Positions 9,385 to 15,173 of a stretch of 15,173 bases of DNA are shown piece after piece. Position numbers and translations under genes: made by a program. The notes below the pieces were generated by a model. The model made no database searches. It had not been told where the DNA came from and worked only from the letters and a program-made list of their open reading frames with translations. Each line of letters starts with the position of its first letter. Position 1 is the first letter of the stretch. Source of the stretch: Zancudomyces culisetae. Its lineage: Eukaryota; Kickxellomycota; Harpellomycetes; Harpellales; Legeriomycetaceae. The stretch spans positions 1 through 15,173 of the forward strand of contig LSSK01000744.1 in NCBI GenBank assembly GCA_001969505.1, written 5' to 3'.

Positions 9385-10033
9385 GAACTGTGAAGCCCAG
9401 TGTTCTTTTACTGTACTTTCCGCTTTTTTTAATGTACTTGTTTTCTCTACATATACATCTACACCTACACCTACACCTACATCCCTATCTTACACTTTTT
9501 TCATTTATTTACGTGAATGAACGTATTTTTTGGGTTAACTCACCATTAATGCATTCATACTTTAAAAGATAATGCTTGTTAGATATCGTTATCATTGTTT
9601 TTTTATTTTCTTACTTTAAGAAAGGGGCCGTTGGAAGAGTTAGTTATGAATCTTTTTTTTTCTTTGTACTAAAAGCATTTAGAAGTTAAATTGCAACTTT
9701 ATTATAGGAAACCAATTCTATAAATACTTTTTTGTATGGACATCTCAAGCGTGAAATTAAGCAAATGATCTTAAACTGTAAAGTACCCTCCCAAAATGTT
9801 GAGCCAACATTAATAGTGAATTAAAAGGGCATAATGCTAAAATTACTATCCAAAGCTATACACTTTTTTTTTGCATGCAAATGCCCTAACGGATCATTAC
9901 CGCCTGTGAATTTAAGTGTTAATAATAAATAATGATATTGGAAGTATAGCTATAGAGTTATTCAAATATTACAAGCGTGTATAAATAATTGAGGCGACGG
10001 ACCAGGCGTGACAGCTGATCAACATAATGTATA
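9385..10033. other. convergent intergenic region between NudE and LAMTOR1
   Basis: 650 bp between the 3' ends of two converging genes, so it should hold two 3' UTRs and terminators. There are many T and A runs and no coding stretch that I can support. A short CTACAC microsatellite lies near its start. Confidence 0.5.
9459..9481. repeat. CTACAC hexanucleotide repeat, 3.8 copies
   Basis: Three perfect CTACAC copies and a partial fourth lie 75 nt after the NudE stop codon, probably in its 3' UTR. It is short and not a known telomere repeat in either orientation. Confidence 0.85.
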
Positions 10034-10576
10034 TCAGTTGGTGTTTTTTTGGCTGCTTTTAGTTGTCAGCGACACAAAAATTTCATTTTCACAGACAAGA
10101 TGAAAGCTGTCGAGAGCATCGGCTACGTTATCGGCAGCCTGGTTAATGAACTTGACATCGTCACGCAACTTCTCGTTAGATAGCAACACCTTGCAAATAT
10201 CAAAATCTGTTCTTCCCATTTCTATGTACTTGTCGCCCAACCCCTTTACTGGTGGAAGGTATTGTGACATATCTGTGGTTTTGTCGAATTCGAGCAATAA
10301 GTTTTTGTACTCCTTGCTTACTTCTTTAGCCGGTTGATAATTAATGAAAAACGATTGTTCAGAGACATTGATGAGCTTGTTTGCCGTTTCAACTGTTAGC
10401 AACTGTAACCTCTCCTCGTCTTTAATCTTTTGAGACCGGTTCAAAGTTAGATCATCGTAGCTAACCTGATTCGTAACCTCATTAGGCTGCTCGCTTATAT
10501 GCGTATCTGTTAATAGACACGTTTCCTCATCAATTATCGCCCGATGAGTCTCAGGCTTGCTAACCAAGCAACCCAT
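10034..10576 (-). CDS. LAMTOR1/Meh1-like Ragulator (EGO) scaffold
   Basis: A single exon of 180 aa. LAMTOR1 (yeast Meh1/Ego1) is the lipid-anchored scaffold that holds the Ragulator/EGO complex and Rag GTPases on the lysosome or vacuole for TORC1 activation. The protein starts MGCLVSK: Gly2 fits N-myristoylation and Cys3 palmitoylation. An acidic dileucine signal, E17xxxL21L22, follows at about the place where animal LAMTOR1 has one. The segment LLTVETANKLINVSE near residue 65 matches the conserved helix of the family, and the C-terminal half is helical with a short beta-like end. I chose the ATG at 10576 over an upstream in-frame ATG at 10591 because only it exposes Gly2 and has a purine at -3. 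It has no intron, unlike its neighbours. Family assignment rests on the N-terminal signature, helix and size; overall similarity looks modest. Confidence 0.75.
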   Translation of the reverse strand: MGCLVSKPETHRAIIDEETCLLTDTHISEQPNEVTNQVSYDDLTLNRSQKIKDEERLQLLTVETANKLINVSEQSFFINYQPAKEVSKEYKNLLLEFDKTTDMSQYLPPVKGLGDKYIEMGRTDFDICKVLLSNEKLRDDVKFINQAADNVADALDSFHLVCENEIFVSLTTKSSQKNTN

Positions 10577-11487
10577 GACATAAAATAGCACGTTTGTCTA
10601 CTAAAATTTAGTATAATCAATCCTGCCAACACTATGTGTCATAAAAGGTGTATACAACCTGCACCAGCCGAAAGAAACAGTTAAACTTAATTTCTTTTAT
10701 CTTAGAGAAGGCACTCGAAACAAGACAACTCTGCAGGCAAGATGTGTCTTATTTTCTGTTGTATTTCCAGCTTTATTTCGTAATTCGTAGTAGATTCGGT
10801 ATTTTCCCCGTTTATATGCCCAGCTAGCTTTTTTCTCCTAGTCTTTTCCCCCAAATTTACTTTATTCAAATAACCGCGTTGCCTCCCCTTTTTTTTATCA
10901 CTGTTGCTGGGCTGATGTTTGGCGTAGCACCTAATATTGTTAAATAAAAAAAACGGCTATTGTATTACCCTTTAGTTATATGAAGGGCGCGGGAATTATA
11001 AAACAGAATACATTAAAAAAAAATCCCACAACCCTGGCTTTTTAAGTATTCCAAAGCCCTAGTGAATTTAGTATGCCAATTTGAATGTCCAAACAAATCA
11101 GCTTTTTTGCCTTGATTAACATATTCCCAATTACTAAACACGCTAATTGTTCTCATCACTCTATGTTATTTTTTTGATCGCAAAAATTTTTTTTTAAACT
11201 ATTACATTGGCTGGTAGCCCATGGCTTAATGTGATGACACAGTTTGAATAGATTTGCCCAAGCAGTTGTGGACCTGTAATATTAAGCAGAAAAAAAAATT
11301 AAAAAATGAGTCAGACAAGCAAAAGTATTAAGGATCAGGCTATATGATATCTCTAGCCAAAACAATTTAATTTAACCTATTTAGTGACATCCAAATTGGG
11401 TTATTCTTTCTTTTCTAAGCTGACCCGGAAACTATCATCAAAGATATAATACTTTTATTTTACAAAACACTTAGTCAGGTTTACATT
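10577..11487. other. upstream region of LAMTOR1, mostly non-coding
   Basis: This is part of a 2.4-kb gap with no recognised gene. It must contain the LAMTOR1 promoter. The minus strand is purine-rich at 10780-10900. Open stretches on the minus strand at 10702-10930, 11013-11156 and 11194-11273 could be exons or chance; the best one is listed separately. Confidence 0.4.
10702..10930 (-). CDS. possible 3' exon of an unrecognised gene
   Basis: A minus-strand open stretch of 75 codons ends in TAA at 10704-10702 and begins just after a good acceptor (TTAACAATATTAG, with a branch-like TTAAC). It reads as a Lys/Arg-rich segment followed by an amphipathic part ending in LSCFECLL. It lies 125 bp upstream of the LAMTOR1 ATG on the same strand, a normal intergenic distance here, and would help fill an unusually long gap. 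Against it, open frames of this size are expected by chance in the non-coding DNA of this window, the strand is purine-biased, and I cannot join it confidently to an upstream exon. No family recognised. Confidence 0.22.
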
Positions 11488-11704
11488 TGGTGAGAAACCT
11501 CGTGACCTTGGAGAATGTGTTTAATATGCCCTTGGGTTAAGCCTAGGTTGAAAAAGCGGGTGGTTTTTTTTTTATTTACTTTATTTCCATAAAGTGAATT
11601 TATTCTATAATAATTGCACCCTCCAAATACCCACCCAACTCTGTGATCGCTAGGAGACAATCTAAGGCATTTTAATAATGGGAGAAACCCTAACTCCCTC
11701 AACA
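11488..11704 (-). mobile_element. possible solo LTR, old
   Basis: On the minus strand this 217-bp stretch begins TGTTGAGGGAGTTAGGG and ends GTTTCTCACCA. That is the TG...CA form of retrotransposon LTRs, with near-matching short inverted ends (TGTTGAG against TGGTGAG). The TGTTGAGGG start is common in Ty1/copia LTRs. It holds an AT-rich centre with a TATA-like patch and a hairpin. There is no second copy in the window, no internal gag-pol, and the 5-bp flanks (ACATT and ATGCT) do not form a target duplication. It is therefore an old solo LTR or a coincidence. Confidence 0.35.
11574..11599. repeat. AT-rich inverted repeat (hairpin)
   Basis: ACTTTAT at 11578-11584 and ATAAAGT at 11589-11595 form a perfect 7-bp stem around TTCC. 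A wobble pair and three more pairs extend the arms to 11574 and 11599. It sits in the middle of the LTR candidate and might act in its RNA processing, or be accidental. Confidence 0.6.
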
Positions 11705-12962
11705 ATGCTGGTTTAGATTAAATAACATTCGAATCAGCACTATCACATTCTGGTTTATGCAGTTTCGTTGGTAACTATGTTGGTTGTGATTCCGGTTTAT
11801 AGCAAACCTGTTTGCTGTATTGTGTTACTTTTCTTTCAACAAGATAAAATAAATACAACTAGATATTCGTCACTGTATGAATGCCTTATTTTTGTCAGCA
11901 AACAAAGCACACGATTAAAAACTCATAAAAGACTCAAAAATAATAAACGAGGTATTGTTATTATCTCTTGTCTGAATCTAATAAGGTGACCAGCCTACTG
12001 CTTTCCTCAGCGTTTGTAGTGCGCTCACTAAGCCTTGTTAATTCTAAAAGGTTGCGTCATTAACTGCGCATCAGTAGCAATCTCCAATTATAAATAAATA
12101 CAATTGGTAGCCCCCCTTATTCAAGATGTAGCATGTTTCACAGAATCTGAAATAGTAACAGTTAAAAGAACATGTTTTTTTTAATTTTTTTTTAGGAAAA
12201 AAATCCCGTTATTTGTTCAAGCGATGCTGTATAAATTAGAAGCATGTTGGTTTTTGTGAAACAGAAAAAAAATGTCTTGCATATTTTCCAGGGTAAAGCA
12301 GGCATTGTAACAGCAAAGAGGTAGTACGAGCTGGACTTCGCACCATTTTTATTTCCAACAAAGGGAAAAAGATGGTACCAACAGTGTAGTTTCAAGTGTC
12401 ACGCCTTCTTGTCGATAGAAAAAATAAAGTAGCCAAAGATTGTATGCCTAGAAGCTACATCAAAACAAAGGTTCGATTGTCTCCCTTTCGTTCCTTCTAT
12501 AGCAAGTTTGATATAGGACAAAAAGGAAATAAAATAGAAAATCAACATATTCCTTAGCTGGCTACCCCTGATCCTCTATTGTATCCATTGTACCTAAACC
12601 ATAACCCGTCCTGTTCTGTAATTTTCTCAATGACCTACAACAACGTGGTCTATAGCTGAAAGGGGTTTTGATGATTACAAAAAGTTTCACAGCTGCTTAA
12701 ATACTGAAAACCATGTTGTGTGAGCGAGAATGGTAACTTTGATCAACTGCGTTATGTGTTATTTGAGACTAAAAAAAGTGGAAAAAGTATCAATACACAT
12801 AAAAATAAAACCGCATCAAAGCTCGGTAAAACAGCAGTTAAAGCGCGTAAAGCCCCTTTGCAAACTGTTTTCAATGACTAGGCAAAAAATTGGGTAGTTG
12901 TGAAAACGGCAGTTTCAAGCAACAAATGCATATCGCATTCGAAAAGAAAAGTGGTTATTAGC
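11705..12962. other. non-coding stretch, no gene recognised
   Basis: About 1.26 kb. Open frames here (for example 11768-11989 + and 12192-12395 -) lack a recognisable composition, splice context or family motif. Short motifs recur: ATTC(T/C)GGTTTAT at 11747 and 11789, and TGTTTCACA at 12134 with its complement at 12255. Neither pattern is long enough to define an element. The right end should contain the Pin4 3' UTR. Confidence 0.45.
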
Positions 12963-13699
12963 CTAGTTTGATCTATCTTCAACCATAATAATGTGGTAAC
13001 CAAACTGTGTCTTTACAGGTGGGTTGGTGTATACTGGTTTGTCACAGGTGCTTGGTGCCAGTGCAAACGCTGCTTCCTGAAAAGCGCCAACCATGCTTCC
13101 ACGTACCATCCAACCCAAACTTCCACCTTGCTTAGCCTTATCCTCGGAGTACTGTGTAGCTACAGCATCAAATTTCGTACCTGCCTTCAACTTTTCAATC
13201 GCCTCCATTGCCTGTTAATTTTCGATATTTAGAGTGACGGAATTTAGTCAAAATGCGCAAAATTTAGTGAAAGGAATATATGAAGAGACGCTTCAAATTT
13301 TCAACAATACTCACCTTTGAGTGTTTTTCACACAGGATATGTCGAACCTATTTCATGGGATTCGATATTGATTTTAGATTGCTAGTCTTTAAGAATGAAT
13401 CGATCGCTTTTATCAGGCTGAAAAATGTTTAAAGCACAAACACTCAGAGTCTTATTAGTAACAAACAAAATATATACATATGTATATGTGTGTTTTTTTC
13501 TGAACCGGTATATCAGTTTCAAAATCAACCCACCTTGACTTTGTTGGCGCTTTTTAGTTTTGATCCAGAAGTGTCCTTCGAGTCATTCGATTTTTCTATT
13601 TATTTTGAAAGTTAAAATCTGGCAAATATACTTTAATAGCGGTTAACATATCTTACCTGATGCTCCCTTTGAACTCTTTCCTTTATTTTTTGGAGGCAT
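12963..13699 (-). CDS. PIN4: parvulin-type peptidyl-prolyl isomerase, Pin4/Par14 class
   Basis: Four exons on the minus strand: 13657-13699, 13534-13595, 13315-13347 and 12963-13211, giving 387 nt and 128 aa (human Pin4 131 aa). Parvulins catalyse cis-trans isomerisation of peptide bonds before proline; the Par14 class is linked to ribosome biogenesis and chromatin in animals. The N-terminal 35 residues are a basic, Gly/Ser/Lys-rich tail starting [10 protein letters not shown], as in Par14. The PPIase domain runs from VRHILCEKH (36-44) to FGYHIIMVE (116-124). It includes [14 protein letters not shown] and [12 protein letters not shown], with H38, D70 and H119 at the expected catalytic positions. 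There is no WW domain, so it is not Pin1/Ess1. Introns are 61, 186 and 103 nt; donors GTAAGA, GTGGGT and GTGAGT. It is divergent from the Cwc24 gene, 277 bp apart. Confidence 0.94.
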
Positions 13700-13976
13700 T
13701 TTGCTTTGATTAATGTTCGATATTAGTTAGCAAACAACAAATGAGCCTTGAAGAACCTTTGAGTTTGAATAAATATGAGCTTGAGTAAACAGAACAATTA
13801 TGCAGAGAACGCCAATCAAGTATATTTGTAATCATGATTTCTATAATTTTTTTACGCTGATAATTTAAGAGCAAAAACAAAAAATTAATTATCCCTTTGC
13901 CTTTAATGTAAAATTAGTTTTCGACTTGCTATAAGAAATAGTCTAGCCAAAGGGAATATATAATCAAGATACCAAA
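13700..13976. promoter_or_regulatory. shared divergent promoter region, Pin4 and Cwc24
   Basis: 277 bp separate the start codons of two head-to-head genes, so both promoters lie here. Three similar words (GAGCCTTGAAG, GAGTTTGAAT, GAGCTTGAGT) occur within 13743-13787 and may be factor sites. I see no clear TATA box. Confidence 0.5.
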
Positions 13977-15173
13977 ATGGATGCAGAAAAGGCGTTGGAT
14001 GTAAATCCTAAAATCACTTTTAAAAAAATTAAACGAAATTCAAACCGTAAATTGAAAACTACTGTGAGTGGAATTGAAGGAAAGGATGACACAAATAGCC
14101 CCGATCAAGGTATAGACGACATGTCATCGGGTCCTGAGAACGAAGGTAGGGAGGGAAGAAAGAGAAGAGCTATAGAGAAAATTGAATTTAGCACACATTC
14201 ATCGTCACTCGAACGAACGAAGCATATTGAGGGAGAAAAGGAAACAATGAAATTTAAAGCAACAAATCTAAATGAACAAAAGCAAGGTCGTGGTGCTGAC
14301 GCTACGCGCACACTGGAAATTGATGGGGACAATAGCAATCAGGAGAATGTGTTGGCAAACTTAGTAAATGTAAGTAAAGTATAGGTAGAAAATGTAAATA
14401 AACATCGTAACAATCTAACAAACCATTTAAAATAGGACAATTCGGAGCGAAAGAGAGAATATAAAGGTATTTCAGCATACAGGACATTTGCTCTCAAAAG
14501 ATATGACGAAACTATCAAGAATGGAGGACACACTGCTAGCCAGACCGGTACAGCTGGAAATAAAAAAAAGCTAGGACCAGTGCGGGCATCTGCAAATATT
14601 CGAGTTACATCTGTGATTGATTACCAGCCGGATGTATGTAAAGATTATAAAGAAACTGGTTTTTGTGGATACGGAGATTCTTGCAAATTTCTTCATGACA
14701 GAGGAGATTATAAATCCGGATGGCAGTTGGAGAAGGAATGGGAGGAGCAACAGTTAAACGGGGGTAGAATAGAAAGCAAGTCCCTGTATGAAATAGCGGC
14801 AAGTGATGAGGAAAGCAGCGATGAAGAACTGCCATTTGCTTGTCCCATCTGTGTGAAAGAGTTTACCAGGCCGATTGTTACAAAGTATGTGTATTTTTTT
14901 CACAAAGTCTACATTTACAGGATGTTTTTCATTCTATATGCATTCATTTATTTGTCAAATTCTAACCTAACTGGTTTATTATAATCAAAATAGGTGTAAT
15001 CATTACTTTTGCGAGCAGTGTGCACTGAAAAAATACACGAAAACCCCTAAATGTCATATTTGTGGTGCTGCTACAGGTGGGATGTTCAAACCAGCAAAAA
15101 ATCTGCTTAAAAAACTTGAAGAAAAAAGGGCTCGAGCCCCAAATCAAAGTACCTTAGAGACAGGCTCTGACTA
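13977..15173 (+). CDS. CWC24: pre-mRNA-splicing factor Cwc24/RNF113 (CCCH + RING), 3' end cut or just reached
   Basis: Three exons: 13977-14369, 14436-14884 and 14994 to the window edge; 340 residues visible. Cwc24/RNF113 joins the activated spliceosome (Bact) and contacts the 5' splice site region. Residues 1-150 are a charged, low-complexity lead with basic patches. A CCCH zinc finger follows: C199, C208, C214 and H218 (C-x8-C-x5-C-x3-H). Next comes an acidic Ser/Glu stretch (254-262) and a C3HC4 RING with C267, C270, C282, H284, C287, C290, C301 and C304. After the RING comes [16 protein letters not shown], which matches the family's NGVFNPAKEL segment. Introns are 66 and 109 nt; the second splits the RING between its second and third ligands. 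The last two bases, TA, begin the next codon and may be the stop. Confidence 0.95.

Noticed and set aside
11310-11360. Plus-strand ATG with a 13-codon frame (MSQTSK...)
   Set aside because: Stops at once, with no GTAA donor to extend it.
11768-11989. 73-codon plus-strand frame
   Set aside because: No family features; a frame of this length is expected by chance in this base composition.
12134-12263. 9-bp inverted repeat TGTTTCACA / TGTGAAACA suggesting a small transposon
   Set aside because: The match does not extend, there is no target duplication and no other terminal signal.
1-15173. CRISPR array, bacterial operon, phage or toxin-antitoxin system
   Set aside because: The window is eukaryotic, with spliced genes and nuclear tRNAs; no such arrays or gene sets are present.

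Overview
The window is about 15.2 kb of AT-rich nuclear DNA from an intron-rich eukaryote, most likely a fungus and probably an early-diverging one. Four things point this way. Trehalose-6-phosphate synthase is of fungal/plant type. NudE, COP9 subunit 5, a LAMTOR1/Meh1-like protein, Pin4-type parvulin and Cwc24/RNF113 are all present. Introns are short (61-218 nt), mostly with GTAA donors and TAG acceptors. A tightly spaced tRNA pair lies at the left edge. I cannot name the species.

Layout, left to right: tRNA-Asp(GUC) and tRNA-Glu(UUC), 9 nt apart; a 1.2-kb non-coding stretch with heat-shock-element-like motifs; TPS1-like trehalose-6-phosphate synthase with a C-terminal phosphatase-like domain that has lost its catalytic residues (+, 2 exons, 787 aa); COP9 signalosome subunit 5 (+, 9 exons, 314 aa, intact JAMM motif); an unrecognised small membrane-protein candidate with ambiguous splicing (+); NudE, the dynein/LIS1 cofactor (+, 5 exons, 400 aa); a convergent gap; LAMTOR1/Meh1-like lysosomal/vacuolar scaffold (-, no intron, 180 aa); a 2.4-kb gap holding a possible solo LTR and a possible unrecognised exon; Pin4/Par14 parvulin (-, 4 exons, 128 aa); and Cwc24/RNF113 splicing factor (+, 3 exons, cut by the right edge), arranged head-to-head with Pin4.

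The genes are housekeeping or regulatory and do not form one pathway: stress carbohydrate, cullin deneddylation, dynein transport, TORC1 signalling at the vacuole, prolyl isomerisation and splicing. I see no clear evidence of a novel multi-gene system. The points most worth following are the TPS1/pseudophosphatase fusion with HSE-like sites upstream, the unrecognised membrane ORF, and the 2.4-kb gap upstream of LAMTOR1. All exon joins were made by eye from reading frame, splice signals and remembered family motifs. No alignment or database search was run.
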